Shown here in pieces: positions 26,656 through 34,047 of a stretch of DNA of 64,000 bases. Numbering within the stretch: position 1 is the first letter of the stretch; the number at the start of each line of letters is the position of its first letter. The notes under the pieces were generated by a model. That model saw only the letters and a list, made by a program, of their open reading frames with translations. It made no database searches and was not told the origin of the DNA. The DNA is taken from assembly GCF_007741515.1 (NCBI RefSeq), contig NZ_CP036263.1:186001-250000 (forward strand), written 5' to 3'. The translations under genes and the position numbers were made by a program. The stretch comes from Adhaeretor mobilis. GTDB taxonomy: Bacteria; Planctomycetota; Planctomycetia; Pirellulales; Lacipirellulaceae.

Positions 26656-29655
26656 TCAGCGGGCGTTTGGCTCGACAATCCGGATTTGGTTCACCGTATT
26701 TTTGGAGAGTTCCGCGTACGGAATCCGCGCGTGACGTAAGCCGCTCAGCTCGTCGGGCGTTTCGAGGTTCAACTGCTTGCCGTCCAAGTAGATTTCGCGG
26801 CGTTGCAGTGCCTGATCCGCTGCTGGGCGCTCCAGGCAGAGTTTCACGCGGCGGCCCTGCGCCGTTGCCTGAAACTCGAACGCAGCAAACGGGAACCCCT
26901 CGGCAGGAGCAATTTCCAAAGCGTCTAGGGTTGGTTGGAACCCGAAGACGTACCGAATGAACAGCTTGAGCAGCACGTTGGAACTCCCGGTTTGCCAATC
27001 GTCCATGCTCTGGCCGGTAAGATTGAATTCGGGGTTCTCTGAGTAGGAGTTGGGCATCACAAACGGAGAGTGGCTGAGTGTCTTGTGATGGGCAGCAAAG
27101 GGGAGGATTTTATGGATTTGTTCCCAGGCCTTCTCGGACTCTCCGATCTTAAAGAGGGCGGCAATCGCGAAAGTTGTGGCGTGTACGTAGGTGGCACCGT
27201 TTTCTGCCGAACCAACGGGCAATTTGCCAATGCGTCCAACCCCTTCGTCGGCGCGTGTAAAACCAGGCTCGAAAGTCTTCATTCCGTAGGTTGAGTCCAG
27301 CCGCTCCATCGCGGCCAGTACCGGCTCTCGCAGTGACAATTCAGTACGAATCATGTCGGAGAGGATCCAGTAGGCATTCGAGGTCAGGCCGTCTCTCGCT
27401 GCTCCATCAGGGTCGCAAAAACTACCGACGTAGTAAGAGCGGCGATCTCCCCAACCGTGGACGATTCGGCTCTCGCCATCCTGACGAACGACGGCGTGCT
27501 TCAGCAGCCCTTCGTGTAGTTGCCTTTCGAGCAGGCGGTACCGTTGCACGGGATTGTCGGATCCGAGCTGTTCGGAATCCGCATGACCGAATGCATGAAG
27601 CATCTCGATCATTTCTCGACAGTTCTGGTACAACTGCAAGCTGACCATCACGCTTACGCCAGTGCCAAACTTTTCGTTGGGGTCGGTCGTCAGTCCAAGG
27701 CCATCAATGGCGTCGTTCCAATCCCCGTAAAGAGCAAGGACAAGCCCTGTCTGCGGGTCGCGTTGGCGAGTGAGGTAGTCCATGATGAGGTTCAAGTGGT
27801 CGAGTACCGTATCTCGGCGCTCGGACTCCTCAATGACCAGCGGGTCAGCGGGCGACACTCGGTGGTAGCCGGCGATCTCCGCTAAGAGGGAAGCGTCGCC
27901 GGTGGCTGCTAAGTAGGTGTGAATTGCTGAAACGACCCAAACGCCTTGATCAATGTACTCGCGCAAATCGGCGCGCCCCGGCTTGCCATTCTCGGGCAAC
28001 GAATACTGCCGAGGACAACGACCGTCCTCGAGTACGTATGCCAACGCTTCAAGGATCTTCTCCCTGGACTCCAGCGGGCGATCGAAGAGGTGCCCTTCGA
28101 TCGCTTGGAAGACATCCCGAATGCCGATCAAGGAATTTGGCGTGGGATTCATATAGCCTTTTAGCAAGGCACAAATCGCGACCTGTTTCTTCAAGTAGCC
28201 AAAGAAATGATTGACCGATTCTTCGGCAAGCCCGCCAGGACCAGCTCCCACGACACTGAGCTTCAAGTCACCCGGTTCTTGGATTTTCCGACGCACCCTC
28301 GACATCGCGGCTGAAGGGTCTGCCAGCCCGAGGGGCACGGTTTTCTCTTCCTCCAAAGCGGCTTCACTAGTTGGCATAGAAAGGCTGTACTCCATCGACA
28401 GATACGTGTCTGGCGGAAGCACGAAACGAAGCAGATCTCCGGCGACTGCGTTGTCGGTAAATACTGTCAGCGGCACATCCTCTTCGAAGTGTCCCTGAGT
28501 AAGGAACTTAGAGCTGCCGAGGGTGCGCCGTCGAGCGCCGACATAGGCTTGTCGAGAAGTACATACCTGGGCTGTCATTTCGCCACTAGCAAGCGGTGCA
28601 TCCGCGTCCTGTTTGGCAGGCTTCATGGAGAGATCGACCGGATGCCCCGTGATGGCGTTGGTCATTCCTACAGCTCGTCGCAGGAGTGCGAAGTTGCTGA
28701 TCGATTGCAGGCGATTCAACTCCTCATTCACGCGGACGATAAATGACGGTAAGTAAATATCGCCAGGGGCGGCCGGGGAATGCCCCTTTGATGAGTCTTC
28801 ATGCGACGGAGCCGCTGTCTGGGAAGCCCCTTCGTGCGAATCCACCCACACCTGCTTGTACCAACGATCCTCGTTGCTCTCGCCAAAGCTATGGCGACAG
28901 AAGGGGTTGAAGTAGGCTGAGGAGTAAGTCTCCAGTGGTCGGCCGGTTCGATTTTCGACGTGGGTCGAAAAGTGTAGACGGGCTGCCGACGCGATGCCTT
29001 CCTGGCCTTCCTGTTGAGCATGTGTTTGATCGACAAACACTCGGACTATGGTGAGTAGCTCTGGGGTTTCCGAGACAAAATAGGCCGCATCGTGCCCAAA
29101 AACGGTGTATCTATCAACCGTACGCCCTTCGCTCTGGTCTATCACCGGAGTCGGTAGGAGCGAATGCGGCGCATAGAGATCGCCGTCTATGAACTCACTA
29201 TCTTCTGGGCGGCACCCAGCAAAGAAGGCAATCGGTGGTTCGCGACCTTCCGGAGTAGGCAAAAAGAGGAAGAATAGACCCTGATTGGCGTGCATCGCGC
29301 CCGTGGCACTGACCCAAAAATTAAAGCCCTCTAATCCATAGGGGTAGCGGCTCTCCCCTATTTTGCGTTCTCGACACAGTACCCTGCCATCAGCAAGGAA
29401 CGCTGTATTGCCGGGCAATCGACGCGCGTCACCTCGTTGGATTTGGTTTTCGCAATCAGCGACTAGCTCTCGAATTACTGCCAGTTCAGAGGCTAAACTG
29501 CTCGTTGGACTTTGCAGATTTTCCTGAGGAGACTTGCAAGCATCTCCTACCGCAGGTGTCTTGCTGCTGCGTAGTGCATCTCTCGCCTGAGTAGTTTGCC
29601 CTAATTCAGTGCGACCAGCGGCATTATCATCGAGGGTTATAGGTTCCTGTGGCAT
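26656..29655 (-). CDS. GH94/GH36-type glycoside hydrolase or phosphorylase
   Basis: 999 residues from ATG 29655, which has GGGAAGAG upstream; a TTG two codons earlier is also open. The N-terminal half is the beta super-sandwich of the glycosyltransferase-36 type (YGLEGFNFWVSATGAMHANQ). The C-terminal half is an (alpha/alpha)6 barrel with YGDWNDAIDG near residue 645, where the aspartate of the catalytic loop of cellobiose/chitobiose phosphorylases lies, then KLPVGSAENGATYVH and NPEFNLTGQSMDDWQTGS. Members split beta-glucosides by phosphorolysis or hydrolysis. No signal peptide is present, so it acts in the cytoplasm on imported oligosaccharides. Substrate unknown. Divergent to the ROK gene. 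Confidence 0.85.
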   Translation of the reverse strand: MPQEPITLDDNAAGRTELGQTTQARDALRSSKTPAVGDACKSPQENLQSPTSSLASELAVIRELVADCENQIQRGDARRLPGNTAFLADGRVLCRERKIGESRYPYGLEGFNFWVSATGAMHANQGLFFLFLPTPEGREPPIAFFAGCRPEDSEFIDGDLYAPHSLLPTPVIDQSEGRTVDRYTVFGHDAAYFVSETPELLTIVRVFVDQTHAQQEGQEGIASAARLHFSTHVENRTGRPLETYSSAYFNPFCRHSFGESNEDRWYKQVWVDSHEGASQTAAPSHEDSSKGHSPAAPGDIYLPSFIVRVNEELNRLQSISNFALLRRAVGMTNAITGHPVDLSMKPAKQDADAPLASGEMTAQVCTSRQAYVGARRRTLGSSKFLTQGHFEEDVPLTVFTDNAVAGDLLRFVLPPDTYLSMEYSLSMPTSEAALEEEKTVPLGLADPSAAMSRVRRKIQEPGDLKLSVVGAGPGGLAEESVNHFFGYLKKQVAICALLKGYMNPTPNSLIGIRDVFQAIEGHLFDRPLESREKILEALAYVLEDGRCPRQYSLPENGKPGRADLREYIDQGVWVVSAIHTYLAATGDASLLAEIAGYHRVSPADPLVIEESERRDTVLDHLNLIMDYLTRQRDPQTGLVLALYGDWNDAIDGLGLTTDPNEKFGTGVSVMVSLQLYQNCREMIEMLHAFGHADSEQLGSDNPVQRYRLLERQLHEGLLKHAVVRQDGESRIVHGWGDRRSYYVGSFCDPDGAARDGLTSNAYWILSDMIRTELSLREPVLAAMERLDSTYGMKTFEPGFTRADEGVGRIGKLPVGSAENGATYVHATTFAIAALFKIGESEKAWEQIHKILPFAAHHKTLSHSPFVMPNSYSENPEFNLTGQSMDDWQTGSSNVLLKLFIRYVFGFQPTLDALEIAPAEGFPFAAFEFQATAQGRRVKLCLERPAADQALQRREIYLDGKQLNLETPDELSGLRHARIPYAELSKNTVNQIRIVEPNAR

Positions 29656-29889
29656 ACCCAACTCTTCCCAATACGCAGAAATTGACCATGCGACTGGCAG
29701 TAAGCCAGTGGGTGAACGATTATTATGGCGTCGAAGCGAGCAAGAACGTCTATGATATGATGCAAGTGTCGGGGAGAACCCGACAGGCCCTTATCAGCAG
29801 ATGTTCCTAACTCATTTCACAAGCAGCAAGTAGCTAGCAGGACGTTGCCCCAGGCAATCTAGGGCAAGCCGCAAGGGAGCAGCTTGATT

Positions 29890-29905
29890 TAATTCACTAT
29901 CCTAA
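29890..29905 (-). promoter_or_regulatory. Operator-like motif in front of the ROK gene
   Basis: The minus strand reads TTAGGATAGTGAATTA, 13 of 16 positions equal to the site at 31212. It ends 14 bases before the ROK start codon, where it would cover the promoter or ribosome region. This position suggests autoregulation of the ROK gene. Confidence 0.48.
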
Positions 29906-29919
29906 CTAATGTAAATTTC

Positions 29920-31077
29920 ATGTCAACATTATTGACCGGCAAGCCTGAACTGAACCGCTTTATCAATCGACGTCTGATTCTCGACAAGATCAGGCGGGAC
30001 GGTGAAATCTCTCGTGCTGATCTAGCCAAACAGATTGCAATACGGCCTCCCACGGTGTCAGCGGTTGTTAAAGAGTTGATCGAAGAAGGACTCGTCGAGG
30101 AAGTTGGCCTGGGAACAACCGCAAGGGGTAGGTCTCCGAGGATGATCGCCCTGGCTCAAACCAAGCCCAGGGCGCTGGGTTTCGAGTTGAGCGAACGTAG
30201 TTTGTTAGCTGGACTCTGCGGACTGACAGGCGATCTGTGTACTCAAGTAAAAGTGCCGTTTACGCCGAGTTCCCCCCAGGATGCTATTGAAGAACTGCAT
30301 GAGGTGGGCTCCAGGCTACTCAACCTCGCTGACATGCAATGGGACGAACTGCAGGGAGTTGGGGTCGCCATGCCGGGTTGCTTAGGTGGACCGGCGGGGG
30401 ATGTGCGGTGGAGCAAGGCGTTTGGTTGGCAGGATATTCCATTCAAGAAGCTCTGCGAAGATCGCTGGAAACTACCTACCGACGTTGTGAACGACTCTTT
30501 GGCGGGCGGGATGGCTGCCCAGCTCTTTGACACAGCCGAGTCAGTTAACCACCTCGTTTTCATGTTTATTCGCTTCGACGATGTTTCTTCGAAAGAAGTC
30601 GGCTTGGGCGTTGGGATTATCATCAACGGCGAGCCGTTCCACGGCCAGTTCGGAGCGGCAGGGGAAATGAGGACTAAAATCACCCACCCGCTCGTTCACG
30701 CTCAAGAATTGCTGGAAGAGTCTGGCCACCAGGGCAAGGTGGATTTGACCAAGGACGTGGCTTCCCTCTGCAAGGCAATGCAGGAGGGCGACCCCATCGC
30801 CCTGAAAGCCGTCTCGCGACTCGGCGACCATCTTTCTCAAGTCGTCTTGAGTATTCTGTGCCTCATCGAACCTGGGGTTCTCATGATCGATTCGGACGAG
30901 CCTGCACTACGCGATGCCCTCTTAGAGCAGATTGAAAACTTTCTCGCTAGCAACGAACTCACTTTCAAGCCCGCGCAGACACGCGTGGTTGCTTCTTCAT
31001 TGGGTGAATTTGGCGTCGTTCGCGGGGCCGTGGTGCCGACGCTGCAGCGCATTTTTCGCATCCCGCAGTGGTCTTGA
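29920..31077 (+). CDS. ROK-family transcriptional regulator
   Basis: 385 residues. A winged helix-turn-helix fills residues about 15-75 (ILDKIRRDGEISRADLAKQ, PPTVSAVVKELIEEGLVEE) followed by a ROK sugar-kinase-like domain (GVGVAMPGCLGG, VNDSLAGG, VGLGVGIIINGE). The usual ROK zinc motif (CxCGxxGC) is missing; the site reads FGAAGEMRTKITHP. ROK repressors such as XylR, NagC and Mlc bind sugars and A/T-rich palindromes. The start at 29920 has no Shine-Dalgarno site. It probably controls the surrounding carbohydrate genes through the shared A/T-rich motif; inference. Confidence 0.9.
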   Translation: MSTLLTGKPELNRFINRRLILDKIRRDGEISRADLAKQIAIRPPTVSAVVKELIEEGLVEEVGLGTTARGRSPRMIALAQTKPRALGFELSERSLLAGLCGLTGDLCTQVKVPFTPSSPQDAIEELHEVGSRLLNLADMQWDELQGVGVAMPGCLGGPAGDVRWSKAFGWQDIPFKKLCEDRWKLPTDVVNDSLAGGMAAQLFDTAESVNHLVFMFIRFDDVSSKEVGLGVGIIINGEPFHGQFGAAGEMRTKITHPLVHAQELLEESGHQGKVDLTKDVASLCKAMQEGDPIALKAVSRLGDHLSQVVLSILCLIEPGVLMIDSDEPALRDALLEQIENFLASNELTFKPAQTRVVASSLGEFGVVRGAVVPTLQRIFRIPQWS

Positions 31078-31177
31078 TCGCAGCTCTCCGACTGCCTCTT
31101 CTAGCACTGCGTGTCGCTTCCTAGCACGGGCTGTTCGGCCGCGTAAGTCACCCGACCGGCGAAATCGACAAAATGCT

Positions 31178-31205
31178 TGACAGATTCTAACGGTTGCATT
31201 AGTTT
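31178..31205 (+). promoter_or_regulatory. Candidate sigma-70-type promoter of the PEP-CTERM gene at 31417
   Basis: TTGACA at 31178-31183 is a perfect -35 element, with TAGTTT at 31200-31205 (spacer 16) as a poor -10. The operator-like motif starts seven bases later, so a bound repressor would block the start point. Confidence 0.4.
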
Positions 31206-31211
31206 CGTTTA

Positions 31212-31227
31212 TTAGGAAGGTTAATTA
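31212..31227 (+). promoter_or_regulatory. Operator-like motif (TTAGGAAGGTTAATTA)
   Basis: TTAGGAAGGTTAATTA matches the sites at 13156 and 29890 in 13 of 16 positions each. It sits at the expected transcription start of the candidate promoter at 31178, immediately before a large hairpin. Best explained as a repressor site. Confidence 0.48.
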
Positions 31228-31301
31228 TCTAGCAAAAAGGCTAGCGGCGAAGCATCATGGGGCATGGTTTCGTCTAAATGACTGGCCTTTTTGCTAGATA
31301 A
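31225..31301. other. 77-base inverted-repeat element in the leader of a PEP-CTERM gene
   Basis: TTATCTAGCAAAAAGGC at 31225-31241 is a perfect 17-bp inverted repeat of GCCTTTTTGCTAGATAA at 31285-31301. The 43 bases between can pair further (GGCGAAGCATCAT with ATGGTTTCGTC). The whole element is close to one long hairpin lying between the putative promoter and the start codon at 31417. It may be an RNA leader, an attenuator or a MITE-like insertion. Confidence 0.6.
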
Positions 31302-31416
31302 GAGATCAGAGTTGAGGTGGCAAACGTTGTGTGTCCTAACGTTAGGGCATCGTTGGAGGGGTGGATTGCTGTCCAACGGATCCAATTCCGAGTTACTTAT
31401 CCTAGGAGAAGTTCTC

Positions 31417-32169
31417 ATGAAGTGTGTTAAGAAATGTAGCCTATCGTTTAGTTGTCTCTTCCTGCTCGCCACCTTCGTCGTTGTTCAATCAGTAGACGCT
31501 GCACCGGTAAGCTTTTCAGTTACGCCGCTGTTCGACGATGGGCTCGGTGGTGGGATTCCTGAGTCCTCGGTACTCAACGACAATATCGTTGCCGCCGTCA
31601 ACGCCGGTCAAGCCGCGGATCGTACTGTCAATGGTGTGCTCTTTGCCGGTACCATCGATGGCGACGGAGGTGACGTCCCAACGACCGGTGGGTCAGTGTC
31701 GGTTACCACAGGTCCCATAACGATTGCTTACGAGACAGGTTACTCGGACCGTGTGTTCCCAAATGCGCTACCCTCGGGTGATTTCCGCGAACTCCTACGG
31801 TCCAACGCTACTAGTGCGGGCGATGGCACGACGGAAATGACTATTAGTGGGCTCACGATCGGAAGCGATTACCGCGCACAATTCCTTATGTCCACAGATA
31901 ATGGTTCGAGTCGCTCGCAGAAAATTGTATCTGGTGTAGACGAATCTGCCGAGTTCACCACCGGTACTGGCGGCACATTTTCGGTGTTGGCAAACTTTAC
32001 CGCGGATAGCGTTACACAAGCGTTTTCACTAGCTTCCACCATGGGCCAACGGTCAACCATGGCTAGCATTTCACTTGCTGAGTTCGGCGCACCTGTGCCC
32101 GAACCAACATCGCTCGCTCTACTAGGCATGGTTGGTGTGCTGGGGCTAGGTGCTCGCCGCAGAATTTAA
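31417..32169 (+). CDS. PEP-CTERM sorted secreted protein, about 250 residues
   Basis: ATG 31417 is preceded by AGGAGAA and followed by a signal peptide (CLFLLATFVVVQSVDA); an in-frame start at 31291 would lie inside the leader hairpin and is unlikely. The mature part is beta-rich (SVSVTTGPITIAYETGYSD, MTISGLTIGSDYRAQFLMS) without a recognised catalytic site. The tail is VPEPTSLALLGMVGVLGLGA plus RRR. It is the first gene after the ROK regulator and has its own promoter, operator-like site and leader hairpin. Function unknown. Confidence 0.84.
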   Translation: MKCVKKCSLSFSCLFLLATFVVVQSVDAAPVSFSVTPLFDDGLGGGIPESSVLNDNIVAAVNAGQAADRTVNGVLFAGTIDGDGGDVPTTGGSVSVTTGPITIAYETGYSDRVFPNALPSGDFRELLRSNATSAGDGTTEMTISGLTIGSDYRAQFLMSTDNGSSRSQKIVSGVDESAEFTTGTGGTFSVLANFTADSVTQAFSLASTMGQRSTMASISLAEFGAPVPEPTSLALLGMVGVLGLGARRRI

Positions 32170-32216
32170 GTAACTGAATAGTACTTTTAAGAGTCCAGAG
32201 TACGGAAAAAGCATGG

Positions 32217-32252
32217 CGAGCATTTTGTAGGACAATCCCTGCAAAATGCTCG
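32217..32252 (+). terminator. Stem-loop after the PEP-CTERM gene
   Basis: CGAGCATTTTG at 32217-32227 pairs perfectly with CAAAATGCTCG at 32242-32252, and inner bases extend the stem. No T-run follows, so termination strength is uncertain. A run of eight C at 32264-32271 stands just behind it. Confidence 0.4.
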
Positions 32253-32316
32253 TCGAGCTTGGACCCCCCCCAGCATTTTCCTTTTTCGAATTTACCAAGA
32301 GTGGGAGTGGAACAAG

Positions 32317-33804
32317 ATGAAAAAACTATCTCAGCGGTGCTTGTCGCTTGCCTGCATCGTAGCGTTGGGCGTTTCGCCTGCCTTCGGACTGAGCTTTGTC
32401 CCAAATAACGATTCACCCGCCGATTGGAATACAACGGCAGATTGGGTCGATCTTGGGGGCATTCCCTACGCCGCTCCTCCCGGGGGTTCAAGTAGCGACG
32501 ATGTCAAAATAGGTCGTGTGATTGGCGGCGGTAGTGGCGTAGTCGGTGCCGGTGACGATGTGGTTATTAATCTCAATGGCGTGGCAGGCAGTTCCAACCA
32601 GATTGGCGTTTTAGAAATTGCTACTTACAACGACCTATCACCTCCTCCCGGCTTGACTGCCACACTGAACATTCAAGGTACCGGTGTAAGTACTTTGATG
32701 GTCGGTGGTAACACCCAGCTCGGGCGGCAAGGGTCGGGTGTAGCGACATTGCACCAATCGGGCGGATCGGTCGACTTTACGGGAGGCATCTTCGCACCCA
32801 GTGGACTTGATACGCTTGCCGAATTCTCAGGTGGTATTGCAACAATGAGGCGGGTCTTTCTCGGAGCGACTACAGGGCAAGTTGCGGCCGGAGCGGGAAC
32901 TAGCAACAAACTTCTGGTTTCCGGAGGCGAACTTACTCTTGGCATCAGCAGCGCAAGTGACGTTTCAGACCTCAAGCTCTTCGCAGGAAGCTCACTCGAC
33001 ATTTCCGGTGGCTCAGTAACGGCTGTCTACAACTTAGCCAGAAGTGAGCCCTATCAAATCCTTGATCGCTCGCCGACCAGCGGTGCTGACAAGGCAAGCA
33101 TCAATATCACTGGTGGAGTACTGACGGGCATTGATAGGTTCAGCGGCCCCACAGTTACCAATAGTGGCGGTACTCTTATCCTCGGTGACGGAGTTTTATC
33201 GGGGACTAGCGACCGTACGTTGTTTGAGTTCAGCAATGCGACTGGCGCGCAGTCGAGCTACACGCAGACCGGTACGGGCAAAGTCGTATTCCCTGTCCTC
33301 AGCAACGGCGAAACCACCCAGCTCCGCATGAATGATAGCTCCACAATCGACCTCTCGGGCGGTATCGTGGAAGTCGATTTCTCAAACTACACGCCTTCAC
33401 TTGGTGAGAACTTTAATTTGATTCAACCTAATGGCTCGACTCAACCAACGGTCTCAGCGGCCAACGTTGCTCCTGCTCCGGCAGGCTTCGATTGGGACTA
33501 CAGCCGATGGGGTGTCGATTCTGGTGGTGGATTTGAGTACATCTTGGAATTAATCGAAGGTGCTACTGGACAACCAGGCGACTTCACTGGCGAAGGCGAT
33601 GTCGATGGAGCCGACTTCCTCGCTTGGCAGCGGGGCGAGGCAAGCAACCCACCTAGTGCTGGTGATTTGCAGTTGTTCCAAGATAACTATGGCACTGTTG
33701 CTTCGGGAGCCGCCTCAGTCTCTCAGGTCCCCGAACCGACGTCCGCTGTAATGCTCTTGATGGGAATGATGCTGTTAGGAAATCGCAGCAGCAAGAAGAG
33801 CTAA
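32317..33804 (+). CDS. PEP-CTERM protein with autotransporter-like repeats and dockerin-like module
   Basis: 495 residues. Signal peptide CLSLACIVALGVSPAFG. The body shows beta-roll repeats of passenger type (LNIQGTGVSTLMVGGNTQLG, GVATLHQSGGSVDFTGG). Near the end there is a dockerin-like EF-hand (GDFTGEGDVDGADFLAWQRG), then VPEPTSAVMLLMGMMLLG and a basic end. Dockerin modules bind calcium and can dock to cohesins; in planctomycetes they often precede the sorting tail. Function unknown. Ribosome site GGGAGTGG before ATG 32317. Confidence 0.84.
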   Translation: MKKLSQRCLSLACIVALGVSPAFGLSFVPNNDSPADWNTTADWVDLGGIPYAAPPGGSSSDDVKIGRVIGGGSGVVGAGDDVVINLNGVAGSSNQIGVLEIATYNDLSPPPGLTATLNIQGTGVSTLMVGGNTQLGRQGSGVATLHQSGGSVDFTGGIFAPSGLDTLAEFSGGIATMRRVFLGATTGQVAAGAGTSNKLLVSGGELTLGISSASDVSDLKLFAGSSLDISGGSVTAVYNLARSEPYQILDRSPTSGADKASINITGGVLTGIDRFSGPTVTNSGGTLILGDGVLSGTSDRTLFEFSNATGAQSSYTQTGTGKVVFPVLSNGETTQLRMNDSSTIDLSGGIVEVDFSNYTPSLGENFNLIQPNGSTQPTVSAANVAPAPAGFDWDYSRWGVDSGGGFEYILELIEGATGQPGDFTGEGDVDGADFLAWQRGEASNPPSAGDLQLFQDNYGTVASGAASVSQVPEPTSAVMLLMGMMLLGNRSSKKS

Positions 33805-33809
33805 TTTTA

Positions 33810-33935
33810 TCTCAACCGTTATTGAGACGATTTTACAATCGTCCGAATTAACCTCTCTGCGATCAGCTTTCGCAGAGAGAGATCAACCCCTCATGTCTCT
33901 GTCCTTGCATCGGCCACCAAAGTGCCGATGCAAGG
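33810..33935. other. Cluster of successive hairpins between two PEP-CTERM genes
   Basis: Four inverted repeats follow one another: TCTCAA/TTGAGA at 33810-33827 (followed by CGATTTT), CGATT/AATCG at 33828-33841, CTCTCTGCG/CGCAGAGAG at 33853-33879, and CCTTGCATCGGC/GCCGATGCAAGG at 33903-33935. The first resembles a weak terminator of the upstream gene. The last two lie in the leader of the beta-helix gene at 34048 if transcription reads through, so structured-RNA control is possible. Confidence 0.45.
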
Positions 33936-34047
33936 GCGGCGACGGAGGGGCTTTGTATTCACCCATCGGGTAAACAGCGTCCTAGCTGATGTACCCGCGT
34001 TTCATCCAAGCCACCTAATCTCGGCGCGAGATAGAGAACCGAATCTT

